NCBI GenBank assembly: GCA_903853805.1
Contig: CAINUN010000020.1
Span: forward strand, 1 to 35,006
DNA length: 35,006 bases
Origin: an uncultured Bacteroidota bacterium
GTDB lineage: Bacteria > Bacteroidota > Bacteroidia > Chitinophagales > Chitinophagaceae
Direction of reading: 5' to 3'
In this document: one piece after another, positions 25,038 to 33,964 of the stretch
Layout: every line of letters starts with the position of its first letter
How positions within the stretch are numbered: the stretch's first letter is position 1
Translations under genes and position numbers: made by a program
The notes under the pieces: model-generated
What the model was told of the DNA's origin: nothing
What the model saw: only the letters and a program-made list of their open reading frames with translations
The model's database searches: none

Positions 25038-25097
25038 TTGTGGTTATATTTGTGAGGAGCATTTGTTTGATGCCGATTCATTTACAACACTTCAATT

Positions 25098-26135
25098 ATG
25101 CACACCACATCAATAGGCAAAATGGACAAACTAATTGTTCATTTTGTGGGCAATAAAAACAACGGCGATGGACTTCGTTTTTCATCGGTTGCAACTGATT
25201 TTGAAACCGTAGAAGAGTCCTTTCTTTTCTTGATGAATAATAGTTTCAACTTCGAGGAGCTTTATAGTTTTCATTTCTTACCCACCGTTGCGCTCAATCC
25301 GGTTTATCAGTTTGTGAAATCCATTTTTGAAGACCCCACTTCTTTTGTGGAGCAAACACAAAATGCTGCAAGAATATTGTTCGACAAAAGCAATCATCCT
25401 AAAATTAAAGGAGGCGAATTGCAAGTGGCTTATTTTAAAGGTTGTGCCATCAATGGAGACATAGTGGATGGCATTGGTTTTTTTAAGTCGGAGAACAAGG
25501 AAAACTTTTTAAAGGTATTGACGACCAAACAGGGATTTGATTTGGAAAATGAAATAGGAATTGCTGTCAAAAAACTGGATAAAGGCTGCTTCATTTTCAA
25601 CACCAACGAAGAAGAAGGTTATTTGGTGGCAGTGGTGGACAATACCAATCGTGGTGAAGAAGCGCAATATTGGAAAGACGAATTTTTGGGTGTGCAACCT
25701 ATTGCCAATGAGTTTCATCAAACCAATCAATTCTTAGGTATTGCCAAAACCTTTGTGACACAACAATTGGATGAAGAATTTGAATCGAATAAAGCAGATA
25801 AAATTGATTTGCTGAATCGTTCGATGGGCTACTTTAAAAGCCATGAACAATTCGACAAAAAAGAGTTTGAAAAAGAAGTGTTTCAAGACCCCGACCTTGT
25901 GAAATCTTTTAGAAAATTTGACAAACAATATCGAGCAGAAAATGAATTGGAATTATCCGATCAATTTGAAATTTCGACTAAGGCAGTAAAGAAGCAAGCG
26001 AGGGTTTTTAAAAGTGTGTTGAAATTAGACAAGAACTTTCATGTCTATATTCATGGAGATAAAAACCTGATAGAACAAGGCGTGGAAACAGACGGAAGAA
26101 AATTCTACAAGCTTTATTTTGAAGAGGAACTATAA
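25098..26135 (+). CDS. Nucleoid-associated protein, NA37/YejK (NdpA) family
   Basis: A 345-residue cytosolic protein of the 37-kDa nucleoid-associated family. The N-terminal IVHFVGNKNNGDGLRFS segment, FVKSIFEDPTSF in the first third, ELQVAYFKGCAINGD, VVDNTNRGEEAQYWKDEFLGV and DKNFHVYIHGDKNLIEQG near the C-terminus are the family features. A stop codon lies nine codons upstream in the same frame, so the ATG at 25098 is the effective start, although MDK nine codons in is an alternative. Members bind DNA; some Bacteroidota homologues seem to be accessory or island-borne. The leader carries a 12-unit 8-bp microsatellite that could affect expression. Confidence 0.85.
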   Translation: MHTTSIGKMDKLIVHFVGNKNNGDGLRFSSVATDFETVEESFLFLMNNSFNFEELYSFHFLPTVALNPVYQFVKSIFEDPTSFVEQTQNAARILFDKSNHPKIKGGELQVAYFKGCAINGDIVDGIGFFKSENKENFLKVLTTKQGFDLENEIGIAVKKLDKGCFIFNTNEEEGYLVAVVDNTNRGEEAQYWKDEFLGVQPIANEFHQTNQFLGIAKTFVTQQLDEEFESNKADKIDLLNRSMGYFKSHEQFDKKEFEKEVFQDPDLVKSFRKFDKQYRAENELELSDQFEISTKAVKKQARVFKSVLKLDKNFHVYIHGDKNLIEQGVETDGRKFYKLYFEEEL

Positions 26136-26166
26136 GGTTACTATCATGACAAAATAAAGCGGGCAA

Positions 26167-27450
26167 TTAATACCCATATTTTTCCTTCCAACAATTACGC
26201 AAATAATCTCGAAGACGAGTTTCGGTAGCATTATTGCCAGGGTCATAAAGTTTGGTGCCTTTGATGGCATCCGGTAAAAATTCTTGGTCAATAAAATTGC
26301 CTTCATAATGATGCGCATATTCATAGCCCTTTCCATAATCCAGTTTTTTCATCAGTCCGGTTGGTGCATTTCTGATGTTTAAGGGAATGGATAAATCGCC
26401 TGTCTTTTTCACCAAATCAAACGCATTTTCGATTGCCATGTAAGCAGCATTACTTTTGGCAGAAGAAGCAAGATAGGTGGCGCATTGTGAGAGGATAATT
26501 CGGCATTCGGGCATACCAATTAATTCCACGGCTTGAAAAGTAGAAGTGGCTAAGAGCAAGGCATTGGGATTGGCATTGCCAATATCTTCACTCGCCAAAA
26601 TGACCATTCTTCGAGCAATGAATTTTGGATCTTCGCCGCCATCGAGCATGCGAGCGAGGTAATAAACAGCAGCATTAGGGTCACTACCCCGAAGCGATTT
26701 GATGAAGGCAGAAATGATGTCGTAGTGCATCTCACCTGTCTTGTCATAAAGTGCCATTTTGCTTTGCACTATTTCTTGTACAAGCGCATTCTTAATTTCC
26801 TTACATCCTTCCGGTAAAGAACTGACAAGAAGTTCCAGCAAATTCATCAAACGACGTGCATCGCCACCACTGAGTTGCAACAAGGCTTCCCATTCTACTA
26901 TGGCAACGCCCGATGATTTCATCACCTCATCATCTTGTAAAGCCCTATGAACTAAATGTTTCAAATGTGCTTCCTCCAAAGGTTTTAAAACATACACTTG
27001 ACAACGACTGAGTAAGGCACTAATGACTTCAAAAGACGGGTTTTCGGTGGTTGCGCCAATGAGTGTGATAATGCCTTTTTCAACTGCACCCAAAAGACTG
27101 TCTTGTTGCGATTTATTGAAACGATGAATTTCATCAATAAATAAAACAGCATGACCAACTACTCGCGCTTGTTCAATAATGGCGCGCACTTCTTTTACAC
27201 CACTATCAATAGCACTTAGGGTGAAGAAAGGAAGGTCTAAAGCACGAGCAATGATTTGTGCTAAAGTTGTTTTACCAACACCCGGCGGTCCCCAAAAAAT
27301 GATGGAATGCGCTTTCTTATTGACCACCATTTGTTCTAACACTTTTCCTTTACCCACAAGATGTTCTTGACCAATAAATGTTTCAAGCGATTGAGGACGC
27401 ATTCTTTCGGCAAGAGGAATATTTGGGGGAATGGAAAATAATGATGTCAT
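26167..27450 (-). CDS. rarA: Replication-associated recombination protein A (AAA+ ATPase)
   Basis: RarA (MgsA) acts at stalled replication forks and is related to the clamp loader. The 427 residues have PLAERMRPQSLETFIGQEHL near the N-terminus, Walker A GPPGVGKTT (54-62), Walker B FIDEIHRF (104-111), sensor 1 LIGATTENPSFEV (about 132-144) and the C-terminal tetramerisation domain with YLARMLDGGEDPKFIARR and LPDAIKG near the end. Start ATG is at 27450. The divergent thioredoxin-like gene begins only 29 bp away, so the two share a very compact promoter region and each -33 element may lie inside the other gene. Confidence 0.97.
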   Translation of the reverse strand: MTSLFSIPPNIPLAERMRPQSLETFIGQEHLVGKGKVLEQMVVNKKAHSIIFWGPPGVGKTTLAQIIARALDLPFFTLSAIDSGVKEVRAIIEQARVVGHAVLFIDEIHRFNKSQQDSLLGAVEKGIITLIGATTENPSFEVISALLSRCQVYVLKPLEEAHLKHLVHRALQDDEVMKSSGVAIVEWEALLQLSGGDARRLMNLLELLVSSLPEGCKEIKNALVQEIVQSKMALYDKTGEMHYDIISAFIKSLRGSDPNAAVYYLARMLDGGEDPKFIARRMVILASEDIGNANPNALLLATSTFQAVELIGMPECRIILSQCATYLASSAKSNAAYMAIENAFDLVKKTGDLSIPLNIRNAPTGLMKKLDYGKGYEYAHHYEGNFIDQEFLPDAIKGTKLYDPGNNATETRLRDYLRNCWKEKYGY

Positions 27451-27478
27451 GTTGAGTCGTTTCTATAATTTAGCTTTC

Positions 27479-28015
27479 ATGAAGCGCAAAATATGGATTG
27501 TTGTCTTGCTGATGATTCCTTGTTTTTTTGTTTTTGCAAAGAAGAAGAAAAAGCAGCAACCTAAAGTTGAAGTTACTAAGACAGACACGATTGATTATAA
27601 GAAAATTGGTTCACCATTACCGCTAGTAAAATTTTTTACTAGGAGTGGGAAATACCTTACGAATGAATCATTGAAGAATGATGCCCATTTAATAGTGATG
27701 ATGTTCAATCCTACCTGTGAGCATTGTGAAGATCAGGCGGTAATGTTTAAAGAGAATATTTTTCTTTTTAAGAAAACGAATTTGGTGTTAGTTGCCGCTT
27801 CCATGATGACCCCTCATTTAGCCTTTTTTGAAACCAACACTAAGATTGCCGCATATCCTACCATTCAACTTTCGGTTGACTCTAGTAATTTCATCAACAA
27901 TACTTTTTTGTATCAGCCACTTCCACAAATAAATGTCTATGATAAAGACAGAAAATTAATCAAGGTTTTTTCGGGAGCAACACCCATGGATAGTCTGAAA
28001 CAATACATTGACTGA
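27479..28015 (+). CDS. Exported thioredoxin-fold protein
   Basis: The ATG at 27479 gives 178 residues; the frame is open to 27431, but an upstream start would lie inside rarA and spoil the signal peptide. The N-terminus MKRKIWIVVLLMIPCFFVFA is either a Sec signal or an uncleaved anchor, followed by a Lys-rich KKKKK stretch. The mature domain is TlpA/thioredoxin-like: LPLVKFFTRSGKYLTNESLK, then MMFNPTCEHCED with active-site Cys 80 and Cys 83 (CEHC), and a cis-Pro region around AAYPTIQLS. A periplasmic disulfide or redox function is likely. The spacing between strands is normal for the family and no partner protein is visible. Confidence 0.85.
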   Translation: MKRKIWIVVLLMIPCFFVFAKKKKKQQPKVEVTKTDTIDYKKIGSPLPLVKFFTRSGKYLTNESLKNDAHLIVMMFNPTCEHCEDQAVMFKENIFLFKKTNLVLVAASMMTPHLAFFETNTKIAAYPTIQLSVDSSNFINNTFLYQPLPQINVYDKDRKLIKVFSGATPMDSLKQYID

Positions 28016-28044
28016 TTGTTTCCAAAGACGAGCAGTTTAATTTA

Positions 28045-28509
28045 TTAGCTGTTGCACTGATTTTTGATGTGCGATTTGATTTTGCGAACGTAATCGAAGT
28101 ATCCTGATTGCATTCGCATCCAAAAAATGGAGAAAATGAAAAGGCTTATTCCGAACATAACATAAGCAATCACTTTATCGGCACCAAACAAAAACACCAA
28201 TAGTCCTGCGATTAATAGGAATGAGCAAAAAACAACAATCAGCATAGGACCTCCGCTATCAATTTTTCTCATTGAAAATTTGAGTTTGACGTTGCTGTTT
28301 GTTCCTTTTGTCTGAATATTGATGTTTGTAATTGGTAAGGTTTTAATATTCATTTCGTTCTCAGCATGAGGAAAAATGAGTAAAGAACCATCCCTTTCAA
28401 AAACTTCAAAATCAAGATTATGGACCGACATGTGTTTACCAAGAAGTCGGGATTTTACTTCGTCTATTGGCTTAGGACAGCTAAAATGGTAGGTACGAGT
28501 AAATAACAT
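28045..28509 (-). CDS. Membrane protein of unknown function with two helices
   Basis: A 154-residue protein; the ATG at 28509 is preferred to a TTG two codons upstream. The first ~85 residues form a soluble alpha/beta domain (TRTYHFSCPKPIDEVKSRLLG; a later DFEVFERDGSLLIFPH) that may sit in the cytoplasm. Two membrane helices follow (about 86-108 and 110-131), with a short basic tail. I do not recognise the family. It is separated from the DUF4175 gene by 234 bp and converges on the thioredoxin-fold gene. Confidence 0.75.
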   Translation of the reverse strand: MLFTRTYHFSCPKPIDEVKSRLLGKHMSVHNLDFEVFERDGSLLIFPHAENEMNIKTLPITNINIQTKGTNSNVKLKFSMRKIDSGGPMLIVVFCSFLLIAGLLVFLFGADKVIAYVMFGISLFIFSIFWMRMQSGYFDYVRKIKSHIKNQCNS

Positions 28510-28743
28510 TGGCAAATAGTTTTTGGGATGAAAAACAAATTCTGTTTAAAATTACAGCATTTTTTTCCTTTTCATGTACTAGCTAACGAAAATCATTTGT
28601 GCTGTAAATCTATTATCTACTTTAAAAGACAGCAAATATCCAAAATTGGTTAGTGTGTTTTTTCCCAAAATGCTTTACTGATACTTGTTTCAGTGGGATT
28701 TGTATAGATAGATGAATTAACCTTATTAGCTGTGGATAATATG

Positions 28744-31700
28744 TTAGTTACTTTTATGATTACCAATATCATTAAAGTACTTTTCTACTAAAGATTTGTA
28801 ATAAGGCTTCAATTGTGGCGGAATGGTTTTGTAATACTCCATAAGATTCACTTTCTCGTCCACATGTTTTTGCAATTCAGCAGGTACAGGTTTTGCAATT
28901 TCTTGTGCTGTGTTTGATGACCGCTTTTCGTCTTGCTCTTGTTGGCGCATCGCTTTCTCCGTCTCTAGCAATCGAGTCATGATTTCTTTTTGACGTTGAA
29001 TAAGTTCGCTAGTCAATCTTCTGTTGACAAGGTCTGTTTCATTGCGGTCCATCTTATCTTGAATTTCCCGTAGCTCTTTGCCAACTGCAGTGCCACTTTT
29101 ACTATTCAACAAGCTTTGCAATTGTCTTCTAATAGCCGCCTGTTGTTGCGCCATTCTAGCTAATTGTTCAGAGTTGCCATATTCACCATTACCTTCTTTC
29201 CCACTTTGGCTTTGACTTTTGCCATCTTTACCTTCCTTTCCATCTTTACCTTCTTTATCTCCTTTTCCTTCTTTATCACCTTGTTTTCCTTGTTGTGGCT
29301 GTCCTTGCATTTGCTGCATAGAACCGCCCATTTGTTGTTGTTTGGAAATAATGTCACTCAACTGTTTTCCAGAACCAGGCTTTGGTGTTTTTCCGCCTGG
29401 CTTTTTACAGCTTCCTTGTTTGTCACTTTGACTTTGAGATTGACTTTGCATTTGCATCAAGTTGCTCAAAACTTCATTCAACATTAAGGCTAGATTGTTT
29501 GCCTTGGTCATTACGTATTGTTGGCGAGTAACTGATTCACCAATTTTTCTATCTTCAAAAGCTATGAGAGACGCAAGCATATTTCGCTCCATTTCTGTAG
29601 TTTCTTTATTCACCGTTTTCGCAAGACTAAACATGCGTTTGCTTAAAGAAAACAGACTGTCTCGAATCATCAAAGAGTTATCGTGTAGTCTTTTTTGTTC
29701 TTCAATATTTGAAAGATAAGTTGGACTTGATACAGCAGTTGTCTTAGACCTATTCATCAAATTTTCTTGGTCAAAAGAAAGGTGCATCAAATTGGATAAC
29801 AATTGCCTTACCGCTTTGATGTCAATATCAATTTGTTCCATCTCCATGCCCCCTGCCATTTTTGATAAAGAGGCTGCCATTTGCTTTAAATTATCAGCGG
29901 CTTTGCTTTGGCTTTGACTTGCTTTGTTGTTTTGATTCTGATTGAGTTGTTGCTCACTCTGCTCCATGTTTTCTTGCGCATCTTTAGCATCTTGCTCTAC
30001 ATTACTCATGTCCTGATGCTGCTTCGATTCTTTGTTCAAGTCGTTGATGTCTTTCATCTGCTCTTTCATGGCATCATTGAGCTCCTTCTTCAAATCCTCT
30101 TGAGCTTTAGACAATTCTTCTCCTGTTTTTTGTTTGAGTTCTGTTTCTTTTTTTAAGTCTAATTCTTTCTGTGCAAGCTTTTCCATTTTGTTGGCCATGT
30201 CTTCCATGCGCATTTGCATTTCCATCTTCTTCATCAACTCTTTCATGCGCTCCAAATCCATATTGAAGAGTTTGTTCTCTTCTTCCATTTGTTTCATTTC
30301 TTGAAAGGCATTTTCCTTATTCAACTTAGCCATCAAGTCTTCCAATTTTTTCATTTGCTCTTTCAATTCGTTGTTCAACAAATTGTCGAGTTGTTGTTTT
30401 AAGTCCTCTTGTTTTTCTTTCAAATCATCGCTGAGGTCTTTCTGTTTGCTTTGTTGCATTTCATCTTCAAAACGCTTTTTGATGTTCTCTAAATTCTTTT
30501 GTAGTTCTTGTTGTTGTTTAGCAAGTTCTTGTAATGATTGTTGTTGTTCCCAATCCATTTTGTCACTTTGCAACATCTTGCTCTGCATCTCGCGCACATC
30601 AGTTTGCATCTGCTTAGTTTGTTGTGCACTATTGCTTAATCCTGAATTGATTTGTTTGGAGTTGGCATTGATGGCTGAGTCTAATTGATTGGGGGTGTAC
30701 ATCAAATAACTCATGGTTTCGCTACGCGTTGCTTTGCTTCCATGAACCCCATCATTGTCCCATGCTTCTACAAAATAATTTACTTTTTGACCTGGTAATA
30801 AATCTAAAGAAGCAATGTCAAAGTATTGTTGGAACTGAGTGAGCAAACCTTTTTCAATAGTCAAAGGCATTTCTTTCGATTGTAGCTTTTGGTTTTTCTC
30901 GTTGAGAATTTCGTAATGAAAAACACCTTTGCTGATGCCATAATCATCGCCAAAAGTGCCACTCAATAAAATCTGTTTCCCTGTAACCGAATCTTTAAAC
31001 TCTTGAATTTGAATGACAGGATGTTGGTCTTGTATTACTTGCACATGATACTGAAAGCTTTCTTTCACATTGGATGCTTTGTTGTACAAAGTCACCGTAT
31101 AATTTGTGTCTGTTAAAAAGCGCGCTTCATGGGTAAAACGTCCCGCGTTAGTTGCTAAAATATGCTCTGCTGATTTACCAAATTGAATACCAACTGCATC
31201 TGTATGTTCGGTGTTATACACCCAATTTATGGTTGTGCCTTCAGGCACAGTCACATCACTAAGGCTGTTTTTGGTTTCCGCTTTTTTACCCGTGTAGTCT
31301 GGGTAAGTGAATTTCATTTGAAATGCTTTCAACACAGGTTTTTGTGCCACCTTTAATTCATATTCTTTTGAGTAAAAACCTGCAGCAAACAATTTGAACT
31401 TTATGGGTTCGGTTACGTTTTTAAAACTGTATTGGAAATGTGTCTTGTCAATGGGTTGCATGATAAGTCGGTCGCCTTCAATAGATACGTACATGTCGGC
31501 AGGCAATGAAGCGCCATCTACTGATACTTTAAGTGTATAATCTTCATTTCGGATGGCTTGTAAAGGCATTGACTCAATGTTAATTTGAAATGGGGCAGGC
31601 TTTTCAAAGTTTTTAGTGGGTTGTAAAAGTCGTTCCGATGCCTCCATGAAAATACTCGGATAAAAAATGAAGATGGAAACACAAACAACTACTAAAGGAA

Positions 31701-32178
31701 CTAAGTACTTAAGGAGCTTTTTGTTGAGTGAAAAATCTACCGCTTTAGCAATGGGGAATACTGCAATTTGATTGGATTTTTGTTCGATGCTTGCTTCAAT
31801 CAATTCTCTACTGAAATAGTTTTCCGACTGTTTTTTAAGTTGAAGAATATTGAGCAGCTTGTCACTAATTTCAGGAAAATGCTTGCCTACAATCACCGCA
31901 GCTTGTTCATGACTGATCACTTTTCCCAACTTCAACATCTTGCTCAATGGCAACAACACCCAACCTATCATAGCACCACCACCCAATAATAAAAGAAGGG
32001 TGACTAAAACAATTTTTATCACCGCAGGTAGAAACAAAAAGTATTCTCCAATGCTTGCTGAAAGAACAAACGCAAGTAAACAAATGAGCAATACCATTCC
32101 GCCACGCAACATTTTGTTGGCGTAATACCTTCGAATAAAAGCGTCTAATTTCTCAATCAACCAATCGTAATGGCTCAT
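28744..32178 (-). CDS. DUF4175 family giant membrane protein
   Basis: A 1144-residue protein characteristic of Bacteroidota. It has two N-terminal membrane helices (about 25-44 and 51-77), a third near 155-176, then a large periplasmic beta-rich part with repeated Ig-like or cadherin-like modules (e.g. KAFQMKFTYPDYTGKK; DDYGISKGVFHYEI). From about residue 520 to 760 a long coiled coil rich in Gln, Lys, Glu and Met follows, and near 930-995 a low-complexity Gly/Lys/Gln/Ser/Asp stretch with GKDGKEGK repeats. The C-terminus is again helical (DKMDRNETDLVNRRLTSELI). Function is unknown; envelope or cell-shape roles have been considered for such architectures. Start ATG is at 32178, 95 bp after the acyltransferase. 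Confidence 0.9.
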   Translation of the reverse strand: MSHYDWLIEKLDAFIRRYYANKMLRGGMVLLICLLAFVLSASIGEYFLFLPAVIKIVLVTLLLLLGGGAMIGWVLLPLSKMLKLGKVISHEQAAVIVGKHFPEISDKLLNILQLKKQSENYFSRELIEASIEQKSNQIAVFPIAKAVDFSLNKKLLKYLVPLVVVCVSIFIFYPSIFMEASERLLQPTKNFEKPAPFQINIESMPLQAIRNEDYTLKVSVDGASLPADMYVSIEGDRLIMQPIDKTHFQYSFKNVTEPIKFKLFAAGFYSKEYELKVAQKPVLKAFQMKFTYPDYTGKKAETKNSLSDVTVPEGTTINWVYNTEHTDAVGIQFGKSAEHILATNAGRFTHEARFLTDTNYTVTLYNKASNVKESFQYHVQVIQDQHPVIQIQEFKDSVTGKQILLSGTFGDDYGISKGVFHYEILNEKNQKLQSKEMPLTIEKGLLTQFQQYFDIASLDLLPGQKVNYFVEAWDNDGVHGSKATRSETMSYLMYTPNQLDSAINANSKQINSGLSNSAQQTKQMQTDVREMQSKMLQSDKMDWEQQQSLQELAKQQQELQKNLENIKKRFEDEMQQSKQKDLSDDLKEKQEDLKQQLDNLLNNELKEQMKKLEDLMAKLNKENAFQEMKQMEEENKLFNMDLERMKELMKKMEMQMRMEDMANKMEKLAQKELDLKKETELKQKTGEELSKAQEDLKKELNDAMKEQMKDINDLNKESKQHQDMSNVEQDAKDAQENMEQSEQQLNQNQNNKASQSQSKAADNLKQMAASLSKMAGGMEMEQIDIDIKAVRQLLSNLMHLSFDQENLMNRSKTTAVSSPTYLSNIEEQKRLHDNSLMIRDSLFSLSKRMFSLAKTVNKETTEMERNMLASLIAFEDRKIGESVTRQQYVMTKANNLALMLNEVLSNLMQMQSQSQSQSDKQGSCKKPGGKTPKPGSGKQLSDIISKQQQMGGSMQQMQGQPQQGKQGDKEGKGDKEGKDGKEGKDGKSQSQSGKEGNGEYGNSEQLARMAQQQAAIRRQLQSLLNSKSGTAVGKELREIQDKMDRNETDLVNRRLTSELIQRQKEIMTRLLETEKAMRQQEQDEKRSSNTAQEIAKPVPAELQKHVDEKVNLMEYYKTIPPQLKPYYKSLVEKYFNDIGNHKSN

Positions 32179-32273
32179 AAATTTTTTGGGGGCAACTAAT
32201 CCAGTCAGCTAAGCCGCAAGATAAAGGATTTGATAGGGAAGATTTCTAAAGGTTTTGTGAATAGATGTTGCCG

Positions 32274-33161
32274 TTAAATTTTGCTTACTTTTCGTTGATG
32301 CTTCCAACGATTATGGCTCCAAAGCCAAGTTTCAGGCTGTGTGCGAATGTCTTTTTCAAGTCTCCGAACATAGGCTTCTGTAATTGTCCCTTCCTCCATT
32401 TTTGAAGGATTTTCAACCAACATTTCAGCTTCTAGTTGATAATAACCTCGTTTCACTTTTCGGATAAAAAGATAAACTACCGGATAGTTTAGCTTTGTAG
32501 AAATCCTTTCGGTTCCTGTAAAGAATGGCGTGTCTTGATGTAGGAAATTTGTCCAATGTGCATTTTCTGGAAACGGAGATTGATCGGCAATAAACGCTGT
32601 GGCTGTAATTTCTTTCCTGTTTCTCACCATCTCTTTAAAAGTATCGTTCATGGCAATCAATTTGGTGCCAAATCTTCCTCGCATATGGCTTATCAGTTGG
32701 TTGAAGTTGGCTTGCTGCAAGGGGTGATAAATCACATATAGTTGTTGTGGGCACAAAAGACTAAAACTATTGCCGCCCCATTCCCAATTTCCTTGATGCC
32801 CCATCACCAAGATGAGACTTTTGTTTTGAGCAGCAATTTCTTCAAATAACTTTTGAGCGTCAATACTCATAGTGCAATGAGCAAGCATTGATTTTTTGGA
32901 GACCGTGAGTGTCTTAAAAGTTTCTAAGAGCAGGTCGCAGAGATGATGATAAAATTTACGAGCAATGTTTTGTAGTTCTGTTTCTGTTTTTTCGGGAAAA
33001 GAAAGTCGTAAGTTTTTCAACACCATATTTTTCCTGTAGCCAAGTAATCTATAGAGTAATAGGTATATCAGGTCTGATATTATGTACATCAAACGATAAG
33101 GCAATAATGAAATCAAATAAATAAACGGTAAGGCTATGTAATAGGCTATTACCTGAAGCAT
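32274..33161 (-). CDS. LpxL/HtrB-type lipid A acyltransferase
   Basis: A 295-residue inner-membrane acyltransferase. N-terminal membrane helix about 2-37, then the HX4E/D active-site motif HQGNWE (His 122, Glu 127) preceded by ILVMG, and later FIADQSPFPENAHWTNFLHQDTPFFTG, the family motif of the lipid A late acyltransferases. It adds a secondary acyl chain to lipid A or, in Bacteroidota, may act on related aminolipids such as ornithine/glycine lipids; the exact substrate is not decided here. Start ATG is at 33161. It probably leads the transcript that includes the DUF4175 gene, since both lie on the minus strand 95 bp apart. Confidence 0.9.
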   Translation of the reverse strand: MLQVIAYYIALPFIYLISLLPYRLMYIISDLIYLLLYRLLGYRKNMVLKNLRLSFPEKTETELQNIARKFYHHLCDLLLETFKTLTVSKKSMLAHCTMSIDAQKLFEEIAAQNKSLILVMGHQGNWEWGGNSFSLLCPQQLYVIYHPLQQANFNQLISHMRGRFGTKLIAMNDTFKEMVRNRKEITATAFIADQSPFPENAHWTNFLHQDTPFFTGTERISTKLNYPVVYLFIRKVKRGYYQLEAEMLVENPSKMEEGTITEAYVRRLEKDIRTQPETWLWSHNRWKHQRKVSKI

Positions 33162-33268
33162 GATTGAATGATTGTTGGGGTAAAACTAAATAATTCGTTG
33201 CATCACAACGGAATTTCTTAACGACTTGTTACGCGCTTACAAAACCCGTGTTAAGCCCATGAATTGTG

Positions 33269-33299
33269 TTGCAGGTAGTGAAACCCCGCCGCATCTTTG
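33269..33299 (+). promoter_or_regulatory. Strong Bacteroidota-type promoter
   Basis: TTG at 33269-33271 and CATCTTTG at 33292-33299 are separated by exactly 20 bases, one mismatch from TTTG/TAnnTTTG. About 55 bases of leader follow before the ATG at 33354. The leader is unusually rich in A and built from AAACAAAC-type words. Confidence 0.6.
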
Positions 33300-33353
33300 C
33301 ATCATCAAACAAACAAAAACAATTCTTAAACAAACAAAAACAAACAAAACAAA
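33300..33353 (+). promoter_or_regulatory. A-rich 5' leader of AAACAAAC words
   Basis: From about 33306 to 33353 the leader consists almost only of A and C with three close copies of AAACAAACAAAAAC-like sequence and no G at all until the ATG. Unstructured, A-rich leaders are associated with efficient translation in Bacteroidota, which do not depend on a Shine-Dalgarno sequence; none is present here. Confidence 0.65.
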
Positions 33354-33911
33354 ATGAAAAAAATTATCATCGCTGCTGCAGCAATCCTCGGTTTCGCATC
33401 TGCTTCTTTCGCTCAATCAAATGCTTCTGGAACCGCTTCACAAACCGTTCAATTGGCTTTATCAAACGCTCTTGAAATCACTTTCACTGGCAATGGTTCT
33501 GCAACAGGTGGAACAGTAACTATCCCTTTCACTACCGTTAACGATTATGCAAATGGTGTTGAGAGTGCTGCTCAAGAAATCAAAATTCGTTCAAACAAAA
33601 ACTTCGGAGTAACCGTTAAGACTTCAACTGCAAACTTTAGTGTAACCAATGCTGGTGTAACGACAACTTCTACAATGCCTGCTTCTGTTTTAGGTGTTAA
33701 AGTATCTGCTAATGCAACAGGTGGTTCTATCGCTTCTGGTTTCTCTTCAAGTGCTTATAACAGTTTATCAGCTACAGCTGCTAACTTAATTACTAACGCA
33801 ACTTATGGTGGCAACCAAACATTCTCTGTAATGTATAAAGCTACTCCTGGTTTCGCTTATCCTGCAGGAACTTATGCTACTGACGTAGTATATACTGCAA
33901 CGCAACAATAA
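33354..33911 (+). CDS. Small secreted Ala/Ser/Thr-rich protein, DUF4402-like
   Basis: A 185-residue exported protein with signal peptide MKKIIIAAAAILGFASASFAQ (cleavage about residue 20). The mature chain has no Cys, is dominated by Ala, Ser, Thr, Asn, Gly and Val, and alternates short strands, as in fimbrial or surface-layer beta-sandwich proteins. The start SGTASQTVQLALSNALEITF and the end PAGTYATDVVYTATQQ weakly resemble DUF4402 domains (inference). Codon use near the start is compact and a clear promoter and unstructured A-rich leader precede it; a terminator lies 26 bp after the stop. All this points to a highly expressed, monocistronic surface or periplasmic protein. Confidence 0.85.
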   Translation: MKKIIIAAAAILGFASASFAQSNASGTASQTVQLALSNALEITFTGNGSATGGTVTIPFTTVNDYANGVESAAQEIKIRSNKNFGVTVKTSTANFSVTNAGVTTTSTMPASVLGVKVSANATGGSIASGFSSSAYNSLSATAANLITNATYGGNQTFSVMYKATPGFAYPAGTYATDVVYTATQQ

Positions 33912-33937
33912 GATTAATAACTTTCTGAAATACTATG

Positions 33938-33964
33938 AAGCTGCCCCGTAAGGCAGCTTTTTTT
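33938..33964 (+). terminator. Rho-independent terminator
   Basis: AAGCTGCC (33938-33945) and GGCAGCTT (33952-33959) pair exactly around CCGTAA, followed by T residues to 33964. It ends transcription of the small secreted protein gene. Confidence 0.92.

Noticed and set aside
24862-25156. Two overlapping plus-strand ORFs through the 8-bp array
   Set aside because: They are low-complexity readings of the microsatellite in different frames, which any stop-free 8-bp repeat produces.
29160-30688. Several ORFs opposite or out of frame within the DUF4175 gene
   Set aside because: They are shadows of the low-complexity Gln/Lys/Glu coding sequence (poly-Phe, Leu or Cys translations on the other strand).
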